DNA of 64,000 nt from Gymnopus androsaceus JB14. Its lineage: Eukaryota; Basidiomycota; Agaricomycetes; Agaricales; Omphalotaceae. Below, piece after piece: positions 1 to 11,113 of the stretch (positions are counted from its first letter, which is position 1; each line of letters starts with the position of its first letter). A program made the position numbers and the translations under genes. The notes under the pieces are model-generated. The model was not told where the DNA came from. It searched no databases and was given only the letters and a program-made list of their open reading frames with translations. The stretch spans positions 85,945 through 149,944 of the forward strand of contig ML769548.1 of assembly GCA_009733575.1 (NCBI GenBank). Direction: 5' to 3'.

Positions 1-1489
1 CTATAACATTCGTATCGTTTTGCCCAGGATAGAGTGATCTGACAGTATCTGGCGAAACAATCCCACCGAACCCGTTCGAGTCCAAGAACTCGGTGAGATT
101 GCTCTGCCCAACTGTAAACAAAGTCCCATCGTTCTGCGTGTTACCAACAAGTTGGGGTACCCTCGCCGTGTTATCGAGTAGAATCCGGTCCAAGTTATCA
201 TCAAAGGCGGTGACACTAGAGAAATAAGTCGAATGAAGCTCGGTTCTGTCTCACTAGGGAGACAGTCTATATCTTACTTGTCTATAAGAGCGCCAAACGT
301 CCCGCTCGTAGGTCCGTTCGTGTAGTTCCTTATATCCTCTGCCGAGACTGACCTCAAACAAGCTAGTCTTTCTGGACCTGGTGGTTCTGCACATCCTACG
401 GCGGTAGAAAAGTCGTTGAAAGAGTCAAATGCGTCAGGATTTGGAGCGCTATTTGGTGTAGCCCCTGAAAATAAGATCGCAGCTCTGAATGGTGGATCTA
501 CTGGGTGTCGGGAGACGAATTCGGCGACGGATACTGCACCGGCGGATTGACCCTGTGAGGATAAGTTACGAGTGAGTATATCGGATTGCATGAGCTATAC
601 ATAGCTTACCATTAGAGTAACTTGATTCGGATCCCCTCCAAACTGTTGGATATTCGACTGAACCCATTGAAGAGCAAGCTCCTGGTCCAAGAACCCTAGA
701 TTATTCTCTGCGAGAGGTAAATCCGGGGCACCTGGGAGCCCAAACACATTTGTGCGGTAGTTGGACGTGACGACGATGATATCTTGGTTCGACGCGAGCG
801 ACATTCCGTCATATAATGGTAAAGATGCGGTCCCGAATGCGAGTGCGCTATAGTGTAGGAGTTGGTAAGAATATAGCTTCGAAGAAGTTCTTAGACTTAC
901 CCGCCATAGATCCAGAACACTACTGGCTTCAATGACTCTGTCGCATTCGAGGAATTCGTTGAAGGGGCCCATACATTCCTAAGAATAACCAAGTAAGATC
1001 GATTCCAGATTTCCAGATATCGGATGAAGAAGTAAACCAACAAAAATAAACAGTCTTCATTCTCGGCGGGTGGATCTTGTGGATTGTTGAACAAGAGTTC
1101 GTTTAGGGCAGCAACAGCAAAAGGAAATTGCTGAACACAGGCTGGGCCAAGGACGGTTGTGTTTTGTGTTGCGTTACTGACGAATGTGACAGGCGGAGCC
1201 CAGCGTAAATCGCCAGTGGGAGGCTGACCGAATCGCTGAACGAGGTAAGAAGGTTAAATAGTCGCTGGTTGCGATATGGTGGAACCGGAAGAACCCACGA
1301 TTCCTTTGAACGACATCACTGGTGCAATGAAACCTTGAGTTTAGGCCACACATTCACAAAAAAAATGTACTCACCTCCATCTTGTTCAACACCCTCGAGC
1401 CTTCCTGAAGTTGTTGAAATCGTCACGGAAGATTCAGCATTCGCCACCTTAAGCAAAGTGACAAGAGTTAGCGCGAAAGGGACATGCAT
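1..1489 (-). CDS. Carboxylesterase/lipase type B, 3' end cut by the window edge
   Basis: Secreted alpha/beta-hydrolase of the fungal carboxylesterase type B family, which hydrolyses carboxyl esters. Seven exons can be read: 1489-1375, 1318-1299, 1235-1042, 978-901, 847-610, 552-278 and 215 to beyond the window edge, with 53-63 bp introns and consistent phases. The start was chosen because it gives a signal peptide (MHVPFALTLVTLLKVANA). Family marks follow in order: FKGIRFGQPPTGDLRWAPP, ENEDCLFLNVWAP, VVFWIYGG (oxyanion hole), NNLGFLDQELALQWVQ, and FGGDPNQVTLMGQSAGA, whose Ser is the nucleophile. The remaining triad Glu and His lie beyond the window. The second exon is only 20 nt, and leaving it out would lose the conserved FKGI. 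No frame breaks are seen. The family is certain; the natural substrate is unknown. Confidence 0.92.
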
Positions 1490-2009
1490 GGTTGAGTTTC
1501 ACGCTCCAAATCAACACCCAGAGGGTTTTAACCTGGGACACTGTGTCACGAGGCTTGCAGAAGTACTACTGTATGTACAAGCGGGGTTATGCTTGGAGAA
1601 AGCTGTGTGGGAGTTGGATGAGTATGAACAAATGACTCCCAGAGCTTATTCGGCGGGAAGAACCACACAGTCACAGTATCCGCAAGGGGATCCGCTCCGT
1701 TGCTTCCTGGCCGTTGCAGCATTAGGCGTCATTGAAAGAAACTAATGAAGGCCGTTACTGAAAACGACGGATTACGGAGAATCCGTGAGTTTGGGTATGG
1801 TTACTGGAAGGGGGTTGGGCGACAGAGGTATAACATTGCGTCGAAGAAAAGCGATTATTACGAATCCTTAGCGCAGCTATCGCGGCAATCCCCGACAGGC
1901 CTCTGGCCGGGTACTCCTCTAAAGGCTATGATAATAACTAAAATCACAAATGTATCAACCGTGTAATGCACTGAAGTTCATGAACATGATTGTCAAGCGA
2001 AAATCAAGT
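1490..2009. other. Intergenic region upstream of the esterase
   Basis: Holds the divergent upstream region of the esterase. Open frames on the plus strand here run antisense to the esterase first exon or have no recognisable domain, codon pattern or intron structure. I see no gene. Confidence 0.4.
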
Positions 2010-2383
2010 TTACCAAGGAAACTGCTTCACATGCATTGTCCAGGTCCCTTCGAGAGGACACTGTGGATACTCACATTCCAGTGATCGTCCAGCGCGCCGA
2101 CAAATCCAAACGTTCCCGCATTGACCCCCACCGCAAGTTCCAAGTTGCAGAATCGGTGAAAGTTCTCCATATCGCAGGACAACACGTAAGGTCATGAACA
2201 TGGACGTGATGTCTGCCCCAATAAAGACGACAAACTTTTGTCGACAACAAGCCAGCAATTAATGACCTGAAAGTTGTTGTAGAGCACCTGACATGGGTAA
2301 GGCATATACATGCTCTGAGCTGTAAGCACATTGGCCAACGCGAGGTTGGAGAATGCCAGGAGTAGGTAAATCAGAGTGTGCAT
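2010..2383 (-). CDS. Putative small cysteine-rich secreted protein
   Basis: A candidate small secreted protein of about 106 residues in two exons (2383-2288 and 2234-2010) with a 53 bp intron (donor gtgctc, acceptor acaaaag). The start MHTLIYLLLAFSNLALANV is a convincing signal peptide. The mature part has six cysteines (PYPCQ, TCGGGQC, WICRR, LECEY, QCPLEG), an even number that suits disulfide bonding in a secreted protein. The second-exon frame is supported by being open and Cys-rich to its stop. No known domain is recognised. The intron placement is my best guess, because other donors near 2258-2287 are possible. It could be an effector-like protein or a chance combination. Confidence 0.42.
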
Positions 2384-2742
2384 GTCTTTGCTAAACACTT
2401 CATTATAATCTGATCAACAAGAGCACCTTTATTCATGTGCCAAGGTATAATAGTCTGCAGAGAAGACAATTTGAGTGAAAGGAGGTTCTGTCTAAGTGCT
2501 TCATCACACAATGGTAAACACCAAGTCGGCAAAGAGGACAACGACGCAAGATATAAATCAGATGTTCTGTTAAATGTATGGGTCTAAATCCAACGACTGA
2601 TGAAGACGATGGGGGCAGACGAAAAGCAAGCGGATGTAAATATCAAATAAGATAGTGGCAAAACAGTTTCGTCCGGCGTCACATGACTTTGCGCAACCTA
2701 TATCGCCAATGGAACAACAACAAGGGCATTTTTTTAAAAAAG

Positions 2743-2791
2743 GGCCTTGGGCATGGCTAGCGAAAATAGGTCTCTAGCGATGCCCAAGGCC
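2743..2791. repeat. 18-bp inverted repeat (hairpin)
   Basis: Arms 2743-2760 (GGCCTTGGGCATGGCTAG) and 2774-2791 are nearly perfect reverse complements around a 13-nt loop. Runs of A and T flank it on both sides. It could form a stable hairpin or be a tiny foldback insertion. No gene is attached. Confidence 0.75.
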
Positions 2792-4679
2792 ATTTTTTTG
2801 AGGAAAGACCTCGTTGTGGCTCCATAAGTTGAGAGACTGCACGTGACGCCAGACGGAACTGTTCTGCGACTATCTTATATCAATTGCGAGACCGTGAGAA
2901 AAAAATGTAAAGTTTCAGTTCCATTTCGTCCGATCATTGTTGACAGAACCCTCCCTTCCCTTTGGTCAGTGTCGGGGATAGATCCCTTGAGCAAAGCTTG
3001 CATTGCAGTGTTGGAACTGGGTACCTGGGAACCAAGACGTCGGGTAAGTATATGGAGTGACATATTGAAGTGGGCTCCTAAACATCAAAGAATTTTCGCA
3101 AACGAGTAGCCGGACCGAGGATATCTTAAACTCCGAGGTCACCCTTGTCTCCGATGTCGCTCTCGCTCTTCCTCGACGACGCTCGTGCTAGTCCGAATGA
3201 AAGAAAACAAGTTGATTCACTTGAAATTTGCTCGCGATTTATCCACACCAATACTGGCCACCGCACCCAGGCTAAACTCGACATCGACGACAATTCTTCC
3301 CAATCGTCCCGAGTCAATCACTTGCTCAGAGAAGTCTAGCAATTCTGAATATTGAAATACAAGCTTGTCGGTTTCTGTATACCGAAGCAGTGACCTTGAA
3401 AACATGGTCACTGAAGTTGACGGCCCTCAGTTTACAGCTATGCTTCGACTTTTTCGCAACAACGATGCGACTCCTTCGACATTGTCTTTGATTGGATTGG
3501 TAGAAGATGGAAAGTAATCCAGGGCCCAATCGACTAGCCAAGTTCATGCGCTTGTGAAGCTTGGATCGTTGTTCTTGGGCATGGATGAGTAGAGGATAAA
3601 CTTGTTTGTACCTTGTTGGAATAGCTGCACCAGGTTTTTGGTGTGTTCGGCTTTCGTTTTCATGTCTCCAATCTCTTTTTAATAACTTCTACGACATCCG
3701 CGCGCTCCGAACAGCATATGTAGATCTTCGACTCAAACTTTCGATTCCTTTCCTCCTCTGCCGCCAGTGGACCCATTGTTGTTGCCCAGTGTTTTACATC
3801 TCCCCCAATTGCGATAGCAATCATATAAAAGAGGGCATTCGATAACCTAACGACATTGCATCTATTGCCAGCTACGATCGTACTCCCATTCAACTGAAAC
3901 TATCCTGGAACAATCTTTCTAGATGATACGCTAGCGACCAGCGATGCACAGTTCCCATTTACAACTTTACCCGTTTGCGCCGTTGGCGTCGTGTTGTAGA
4001 GGAAGTAGCTATCTGCTTCAATGAAGCGGCCAGGCAGACAGACTTTGGCCGTTCCGTGGCTGAAGGAACAGTTTGGATACCCGGAGAGCATGTAATAAGA
4101 ACCGTATTAGGAGCGTCTCAGAAGTGGTCCGCTATTGTTCAACCAGCTCTACTCCACTCGAAATCGGGCAACATAGTAATTCATGTATAGCTCTCGTCTT
4201 CCTGTTTGGTACTGCTGGTGCTGCTGTATGGGAAACGCTGGGAAACGCCCACTCGCGATTTTGGGTGCCGGTCTCTCGAACCTCGTTTAAATTTTCAAGC
4301 TATCTGGACGACATTGGCTCTAATGGTGGTCATGTCTCGGACACCCCTCCCAGCCACCCAGCCCGCCCCCGAACCGACACTTCACCAGCCGACTACCACC
4401 CCCAGTGCATCTACAGTTTCCAATGTCGTTCGTCGACTCTTTTCTGTACTTTCTACTATCATTCGCCTAATTGGAAAGATACTACCCCAGCCGACTTTTA
4501 CCCCTAGTTCATCTACACTTTCCAATGTCGCTCGTCGAACACTTGCCACCATCATTCTCCTAATTGGAAATACACTGCGGTGAACGACTGGATTCTTCAA
4601 CCAGTGCTGGTGCAATCGTAATTGGGTTGGTATCAATAAAGGCAAAGACTACGTCTGATCAATTCCTGTTTTTGTGTTC
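2792..4679. other. Region without a supported gene
   Basis: Short frames occur on both strands but none shows a domain, signal peptide or consistent intron model. The only structure seen is an imperfect direct repeat at 4386-4580. Confidence 0.35.
4386..4580 (+). repeat. Imperfect direct duplication of about 95 bp
   Basis: The block at 4386-4480 is repeated at about 4492-4580. Both contain CAGCCGACT, then a CATCTACA(G/C)TTTCCAATGTCG stretch and a CCTAATTGGAAA stretch. On the plus strand the two blocks translate in one frame into similar peptides (SASTVSNVVRRL and SSSTLSNVARRT, then RLIGK and LLIGN). Whether it is coding is unproven. Confidence 0.5.
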
Positions 4680-4841
4680 ATGAAAGCACAGTGGAAGCGC
4701 GCGATTGTAATTGTGGCGATCTCTGCAATTTTCTATTTTAGCTTTACATTTATGACCTATAGCGTTCCTTTAGATCCTGATCCAACTAGGCTCTTCAAAG
4801 GATTCGAACTAGTTCCTCCTGTATACCATCTAGACAGCTAG
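4680..4841 (+). CDS. Possible 53-residue peptide with a hydrophobic N-terminus
   Basis: An ATG-initiated frame of 53 codons. The N-terminus is basic and then hydrophobic (MKAQWKRAIVIVAISAIFYF), like a signal anchor, followed by TMTYS-like and Pro/Asp-rich residues (VPLDPDPTRLFKGF). No homology is recognised. It could also be a terminal exon or chance. Confidence 0.2.
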   Translation: MKAQWKRAIVIVAISAIFYFSFTFMTYSVPLDPDPTRLFKGFELVPPVYHLDS

Positions 4842-5381
4842 AATATTTTCTTTTCCGTTCGTTCTCTCTTTCTCTCGACGGTCACTTTACAATTTACGAG
4901 TTCTATTCTAAGACCACCGCGTTGCGCGGCAGGTACGAGTCCTCCACCTTTTGATATTGTATCAAAGATGTTTGAAGTTAAGGTCCTATACACTACGAGG
5001 TCGTAACTCTACAAGGAAACTTCAGCGAACAAGGGCTTACAAAGATCCTTGATCTTGCAAGCCATACAAGGTGGCTTGGTCCATGTATATTCGGATCCGG
5101 ATCCCTGTACCTCATTGTGATGGACCATGCGTTGAATAAGGATGACCCCATGCATGTTGGTACTCTGTTTATCCGTCAATTTGGATCCAGTCTTTCAATG
5201 CTGAAACGCACTATGACGCTAACCTCAACACGAATTTTGTCTCTGAAGATGACTGGGTGTACTTGGGTTCATTTTCTTGGTCGAAAGAAAGGTCGCAGAC
5301 TCTGGCAAACGCCAATTCATTTTCTACTGTATTGATTGAATACCAGGTACAACGCTGTGCATCTATCTATCTATCTATCTA
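4842..5381. other. Intergenic region with ATCT microsatellite
   Basis: No gene seen. A short (ATCT)n run at about 5361-5380 ends exactly at the TA target of the next mobile element. Confidence 0.5.
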
Positions 5382-5947
5382 CTATGGTTGTTCGGGATAT
5401 GCTGGGACCGGGATATGCTGAATTTTGGAAATCGCTCAATTTACACCGTTCCCGTTTTTGAGTGCCCACCAGGATTATTTCACAAGTTTATTAGATAGTG
5501 TTTATCAATCCTAGATACTTTTCAAGACTGATATTTGAGGTTAGGAAGTATAGTAAATGCAACATTGAAATCATTGACCTCCATACCTCATCAAAGTTTA
5601 AGGAACACTATATATATGAATAGCAAATGTTGAGCTGCGCTGCTCCAGCCAGAACATATAATGGTAATATCTTAAATCCAAATTTCCTAAGGAAAATGTG
5701 AAGAATAGCGTATTGCGCAAACGAAAGACTCATTGTTCGCCTCTAAGGTTTTTGGCGCGCATCAAAAATCAGCATATCCTGGTTTTTGCTCGGGAGACGA
5801 CCGATGCGATGAGGAAATTCAGGGAAAATCTAATAATCTTATTTTGAGGGTTTTAAAGGCCTACGAATCGAATGGCCTACTCAGATTTTTCATGTCTTCA
5901 CTGGTTGTCCCGCAATGCGATAGTCAGCATATCCCGAACAACCATAG
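5382..5947. mobile_element. Tc1/mariner-type MITE with CTATGGTTG terminal inverted repeats
   Basis: A 566 bp non-autonomous element. The left end CTATGGTTGTTCGGGATATG (5382 on) is the reverse complement of the right end, and the dinucleotide TA flanks both sides (5380-5381 and 5948-5949). GGGATATGCTG is repeated twice in the left subterminal region. The interior shares a stretch (reverse complement: CCCGAGCAAAAAC, then GGATATGCTG) with the element at 53547-54240, so both belong to one family. No transposase is encoded. The TA target and TIRs indicate mobilisation by a Tc1/mariner-type transposase; that is inference. Confidence 0.85.
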
Positions 5948-6533
5948 TACTACCTACCTGTGAACCCGCATTTAAATAGGTAACGGGTACCAGAAGCGCC
6001 GTCACTGTTTACACGGATACGGGATTCCTTCAGGCCCAAAATACCTTGACCTCTTCAATAATATGCAATCATCATATTCGGATTTCCGTGAAGTGCGTGG
6101 CCTGGTATGGTGTAGCGGGAGCGAAGGAATTTGACAGAGGTTGACTCAGGAAGCTGGGATTTCCAAAGACTACTTATTGGTATGCGGATAATTATCAAAT
6201 TATTTTCGTTGGTGTTTTGGACTCTGCAGAATGTACAATGCTGCCCAAGTTCTGCAGCTCAAAGAAAAAAAACGAGACGGAAAGCATCTACATAAATCTT
6301 CTTCTCCTGAATGTCGCTCTGCGCGGGACTCAGTTTGCGACATCTGAAGACCGTCTTGACAATTCAATGCATGCCAGATTTCTTACATTGTTACGGTAAC
6401 CAGAAAATGATGGCCCCCTCGAAAACCTATAAAAAGCTAAACATTTCGCAAGTATTTCCCCAGGTCATTGAAGGTTTCTCTTCTCTTACCCCACATCTCC
6501 TACTTTTCTTGCTTCTCCGCCTTCTCGTCCACC
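5948..6533. promoter_or_regulatory. Upstream region of the LysM gene with TATA box
   Basis: A TATA-like CCTATAAAAAGC lies at 6426-6437, about 100 nt before the LysM start codon, and a pyrimidine-rich tract (6470-6530) directly precedes the ATG, as is common in basidiomycete promoters. Nothing else is recognised between the MITE and here. Confidence 0.5.
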
Positions 6534-7168
6534 ATGCTTGCTCGTCTTTCCTTTTTCGCCTTGGTCACTGCCCTTGGTGCTATCATGGGTATAGCTCTCA
6601 GTCTATCGGTACTCATCGGAGGTTAACCTGAATGGTTTAGGTGCCCGTGTCCTCGCGCAAATTAGTTGTCAAGCGACCTATAGCGTGGTCTCAGGCGACA
6701 ACTGCGCTACAATCTCAGCAAAGTTTAATGTAGGTTTCTGTACCAAGTAGCCAGTTGCATTGCTACTTTGCTAACTTTCTTAATTCCTAGGTATCTGACA
6801 TTTCGTTGATCACTGCCAATCCGGTAAGAGTGTTTTACCGTCTCTGGAGCCAAAAAACTGAGCTCATTTCTTGTCCAATGCAGGGCGTGAATATCAACTG
6901 CGATAACCTTTTTGTGGGGCAGCAGCTCTGTATCCCTTTCCCTTCTCCCACCTGCAGTGCAGATTATACCATCAAATCTGGTGACGTCTGCATTTCGATC
7001 GCCAATCAGTTTGGCATCACTGCTGCCGTATTGGAGGCTGCCAACACCCAAATTGACCCCCTTTGCGACAACTTGCAAGTTGGCGAGGTAAATGTTACAC
7101 CACACTGATTAAACTGCTGTTGCTGATCATTTACTGTGCAGATTCTGTGTATTCCCAACATATCGTAA
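6534..7168 (+). CDS. Secreted protein with two LysM domains (LysM effector-like)
   Basis: A chitin-binding LysM protein of 135 residues, probably secreted to the wall or outside. Five exons: 6534-6588, 6641-6729, 6791-6823, 6884-7087 and 7142-7168, all phase-consistent. It starts with a signal peptide (MLARLSFFALVTALGAIMG). LysM 1 reads TYSVVSGDNCATISAKFNV to NLFVGQQLCIP; LysM 2 reads YTIKSGDVCISIANQFGIT to NLQVGEILCIP. Both show the YxVxSGDxC opening and the LxVGQxLCIP closing. There is no other domain. The final exon is very short and its TAA stop is the first base triplet of a mobile-element end (7166 on), so the C-terminus may have been set by that insertion. A diverged relative lies at 61335-61703. 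A role in masking chitin from hosts or competitors is known for such proteins, but is inference here. Confidence 0.93.
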
Positions 7169-7270
7169 CTAAGTATTGATTGACCGGCTTGTTTCGGCTT
7201 GTTTCGGCTTGTTCAACCCAAACAAGCAGGTCAATTGACAAGCCGCAATTTATCTCACGTTTCTTTGTCT
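7166..7270 (-). mobile_element. End fragment of the ATTGATTGACCGGCTTG element family
   Basis: About 100 bp starting TAACTAAGTATTGATTGACC are almost identical to the reverse complement of 48553-48454, the right end of the 2,955 bp element described below. Both include the GGCTTGTTTC repeats and CAGGTCAATTGACAAGCC. The matching opposite end is not seen, so this is a truncated or solo end. It abuts, and supplies, the LysM stop codon. A shorter relative (TGATTGACCGGCTTG) lies at about 11357-11371. Confidence 0.8.
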
Positions 7271-7471
7271 TGATCCTCCAATTACTGTATCTTCAGCCTG
7301 CCTCTGCATTCACACGTAGTTAGCCAAATGCACTAAGAATATGGGAACTGCCCAACTCCCAGGAATTTGTCTTCTCATTATAAGAATCATAAGATAACAT
7401 CAGCAAAACCTGTGAGATGGTCATAGAAGTCATAGCAAGCCATAGCTCACTTTCACTTTCTCTCTTACCCT

Positions 7472-7616
7472 CATCAGCAAAACCTGACACCTGTATTGAC
7501 CGGGACCCTCTGGGAGCGCTGGCCAGCACTTGCCGGCACTGCTGAGTCCTGTCCAATGCCGGCAAGCGCTGGCCAGCGCTCCCAGAGGGTCCCAGCTGAT
7601 ACAGGTTTTGCTGATG
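7472..7616. mobile_element. CATCAGC foldback element, 145 bp
   Basis: Starts CATCAGCAAAACCTG and ends CAGGTTTTGCTGATG. The interior is an almost perfect palindrome built on GACCCTCTGGGAGCGCTGG and its complement. CT flanks both sides (7470-7471 and 7617-7618), a 2-bp target-site duplication. Just upstream (7398-7470) begins another member, CATCAGCAAAACCTGTGAGATGG, whose right end I cannot find; this element may have inserted into it. Confidence 0.85.
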
Positions 7617-7812
7617 CTTTCCCTTCTTAGTTTGATTCCCTTCTGGAGCTGCTTCACCTTTGAGACAGATGAGTTAGATGAAGATGACCAGGAGGAACAC
7701 TAGTCATCAGCAAACATTTATACTAGAATACTTCAATGTTGTTTTAATTATTTTAGACTGTTTGACAATCAACTCCAATCTTGTGTCCCTTGCCAGGACC
7801 CTTGGTTAGCTG

Positions 7813-7992
7813 TATCAGCAAAACCTGTATTTTTGTTGGAGGTCTCCAGAGATCTCTGGAGCTTGACAGCCATCAAAAAAAACTGTCAATTTTCTCCAGA
7901 GAGCTCCAGAGGTCTCTGGAATAGGGTACCTTGCTCCAGAGATGTCCCAAATGAATGGGTTTTCTCCAGTGAAAATACAGGTTTTGCTGATG
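7813..7992 (+). mobile_element. CATCAGC element, 180 bp 'CTCCAGAG' subfamily
   Basis: One of six related copies (also 16784, 19691, 24414, and fragments). The interior contains GGAGGTCTCCAGAGATCTC, CTTGACAGC, AATAGGGTACCTTGCTCC and CCCAAATGAATGGGTTTTC. Here the first base of the TIR is mutated (TATCAGC). TG flanks both sides. Confidence 0.85.
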
Positions 7993-8559
7993 TGTATGTA
8001 TGTAACTTTAATGTTACCTACTCAGAAGGGCACTTAAATTGCATGCTTGTGCTAACAAGCAGGTAAGGGACTCGGGTTGGCAAAGCTGAACCCGTCGTGG
8101 CCTGGAATAGGGGTCCCAACCTGAGTCCTGACCAGGCCCAACTAAGAATCAGTTTAAATCAGTACATACTTACACACAGTGGAACCTGTACAATCCCTTC
8201 ATTATATCTATACAAGAAGCTGAAAGAGTACTTTCTTACTTGAATCTTGATCAAGATACATTTTTAATAGTATGTAATTATTAGTACTTACTATAACATG
8301 ATTACCATAAGACATTACTTATCTAGCATTGGAATAGTGTATAATGATCAGTTCATATTGGTTTATACTGATATAAACCAATTTGAATCTGAACTAATTT
8401 AAACCACATAAATTGTATTGTACTGCACTGGTTGTACCAGTACAATCAGTACAGATACGCAGTTTAACCAATTTTCAAGAAATATGTACTGATGCAATTC
8501 ATGATTTATTGGATTTGGGCCAAATAAATTGAACTGAATTGTATCTCAAAACCCTAGCG

Positions 8560-8661
8560 CTTATGTACTTAAGGTCTTAATTACAACCTAATAAAAATTC
8601 CAATGATGTTAGGCCTTAATCCTAATCAGGTCCTAAGTCCTAAGTCCTAAGGCCAACACTG
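8560..8661. mobile_element. Remnant of the hAT-like 'AAGGCCTTAA' family
   Basis: Repeated CCTAAGTCCTAAGGCC ends in CCAACACTG, the right terminus seen in the complete copies at 16131, 49740 and 58009. A left end with matching 8-bp duplication is not found, so this is a fragment. Confidence 0.4.
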
Positions 8662-10008
8662 CTGACATCCATAAGGATGATTCCTTCATTTCATTCTGGA
8701 CTCGTAATAAGCCAAAGGATGAAAGATAGGCATTGAGGTAGGCGCGGTGTTTCCGAGTTACGAAATGCGTTTCCAAACACACACACTCTGATGATTTGAA
8801 CAACGACTCCAGCCTAACTTCTGAATGACCTATCGAGCAACCGCATTTTCATGAAAAGCGGTAGTGAAAATGCTATTACGAGACCAGCGAATTTATTGAG
8901 TATAGTCACCGAGTCCTTGTGAGCGGATGTCTTTACGGGTAGTTTGCGACTCAGATTCGACTCGGGGCTCGGTTTTGGAGTTAGAGGGAAAAGGCATCGA
9001 GAGTGGTAGTATAAAAATGTGCTGAAAATGTGAAAGGTGGTGGTGGTGGTGGTTCAAATCTAGAGAATGCTCCAATGTCTCCACTACTCGCCGTCTTCGA
9101 AATCAGCTCAACTCGCTCTCCCCACAATTTCGCTGTAGTCCTTCCCTGGGCTTTTCTCCGAAATAGCAATCCACCTTCCTGAGCGCCACTGTTGAACTGT
9201 TAAGTGCGTTGGAGCTCACGCCAACGCAAACGGTGCTTCCGGAAGTAATCTCTCCAAGCTTCTGTGATTATGCCTGCTTCCTCCGAAAGATCCACGCCAG
9301 ACCATCACAATTTTCTCAAGTTCTACGAGCTGTGGGAATGGGGGGTCGTACTCTAGAGTATCCCTTCCTTTCGCATATTGGGTTTGTCTTCTGCCCTATT
9401 CTGCCTCGTGGTTCGTCCGAACGCTAATACCGTGTCTAGGAATAAAGTTACCAACCATCCTATGCCCAAGCGTCAGGTTGAATCAATAAAGCATTGTCCC
9501 TATGCCAATCATTTTAAACCATCACCAGAACATGATTTTCCTCGCCCACGTTTCTCGACGCAACATTACTAGCACTTGTTGTGCACATCACAAGAGAAGC
9601 ACCTCCTTCGGCGCCAAACCATTGAAATTAGATGCTAATCACAGTTCCAATCCGACACAAATTATTTCGCAGTCGAAACCTTTGTGTTGGTTGGATTGAA
9701 ATTGGCAACGCGGTAATATGTACATGGGACAAGGAATCGGCTTTGTTCCAATTTTCGAAGTAGCCCACTCTCTCTCTTCCTTCCATTGCTACCTTTTCTT
9801 ATTTTTTGTCCTTTCATCCCATTCCCTCACTCTTCCTCTTCCTCTTCCTCCTTCTTCCTTATATTTTGGCCTTCTTATTGGCTTTTCTTCCTCCAAACCA
9901 GATCGGCCTCAGAGAATCCAGAAGCGGGATGGGTTCAAACGATAGGTCCTTCAGTAACAGTTTGAAATTTGACTCGGGGTTTGGATAGATTATACATACC
10001 TGAAGCTA
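8662..10008. other. Intergenic region
   Basis: No supported gene. It contains a (GGT)6 microsatellite at 9036-9053 and pyrimidine-rich CTT/CTTCC tracts at 9770-9870. Frames here are low-complexity translations of those tracts. Confidence 0.4.
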
Positions 10009-11113
10009 TCAGCTTGGCTTGCTTGACAGCCATGGTTGATTATTGCCGCCTTTCTTCCATAATGGAAGCATCCGCACGCAAACAGAACGCAGAGTCGGAC
10101 ACGCATCCGACCACTGCTTCAAGATCGACCTTATTTCCTCTGATCCTAGATCAGCTTCGTTGGCTACCGTGTTGAGACACGAAAAGTGAAAAAGACGTTT
10201 GAAAGGGTGTAGATATCTTCCCACTAGTTCGAGAGATTCCTGATTATATTCTCAGATAAACTCAGAGCGAGGATAGTATGCTTACTCGTCCGAATGATTC
10301 CTTGCCGCCGGAAAGGTTCATTAATATCAGCCACTCGAGATTGGGAGTACGATGGGAAAGATGATCCAAAAAATCCCTTAAAGATTCAATGTCCCAGCCA
10401 TTCAATTTCTCCACCTGAATATGTCGGAGAGATTCGGATGGAGTCGGTAAGGAGAGAACATGCGGTCGAGGATCATTGCCACAGATACCAAAACTGAGCT
10501 GTTCCCAATGTGTAATGTCCAGGAGACTTTTCAGAATACTGAGGTTATACTCCTGGTCCGTTAGAACGAAGAGCTTCCGTCGAGCAGGTGGCCAAAAGTC
10601 CTCCATGAATTGGTTTTCTCCTTCCGGCCACTTGTTTAAAGCTATCCTAAGCTCGACAATGTGAGGTTGTGTACGTAGAAAGAGAGCGAGCTGATGATTG
10701 AGCTTGAAATTTGTGTCAAAATGGTGTAATTGGAATGGGAAGTTGAGCTCTTGGGTAATCAGGCCTGGCCAGCTCGTAGGCGGTCGTTCATTCACAGAAT
10801 TTACCGTGAGAGATTGGAGATTGGACATGCTGACAAGTACATGGCGTACAAGTCGATAAAAAGCATTCGTATGGGATGGGTCGACGTCAAGCACGAATGA
10901 CCGTACAAGTGTTGCATGATCAGGCTTTCTGTGGAGCAAGTGCAGAAGTGCAAGTATGGAGCTGGGAGAAAGAGCTGGAATGTTGCCATACAGGTGACGG
11001 GTGGAAATATGATTTAGGTTCCTACTGCATAAAGCAAGTCTAGCGAGGTCGTCCAGCGCGAGCTCTGTACAGAATGCGTCGACAAGCTCAACGATGTCCA
11101 TGAGAAAGGCCAT
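10009..11113 (-). CDS. F-box-like protein with LRR-type C-terminal region
   Basis: A protein of 352 residues in two exons (11113-10286 and 10239-10009; 46 bp intron, donor gtaagc, acceptor aatcag). Residues 1-45 (MAFLMDIVELVDAFCTELAL, then DDLARLALCSRNLNHISTRH) fit the basidiomycete F-box pattern of a helix followed by LALCSRxxNxxxxRHLY. The rest (LRSFVLDV-like strands, LQSLTVNSV, LEWLILMNLSG, LRSVCVRMLP) resembles the leucine-rich sensor part of such proteins. F-box proteins are substrate adaptors of SCF ubiquitin ligases; the target is unknown. The ATG is taken at 11113 because the frame upstream has only a GTG. Unlike the other F-box relatives in this window it has no frame break. Confidence 0.72.

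Noticed and set aside
15..1094. Separate short proteins on the minus strand in place of one esterase
   Set aside because: They are exons of one carboxylesterase joined by GT-AG introns with matching phase.
1269..1966. Plus-strand frames of 158 and 73 codons
   Set aside because: The first overlaps the esterase first exons antisense; neither has a domain or exon partner.
4206..4583. 125-codon plus-strand frame with repeated SNV(V/A)RR peptides as a gene
   Set aside because: It begins at a TTG, not an ATG, and the repeat is explained by a DNA duplication. Kept only as a repeat.
9718..9990. Ser/Leu/Pro-rich plus-strand frames
   Set aside because: Low-complexity translations of CTT/CTC-rich tracts.
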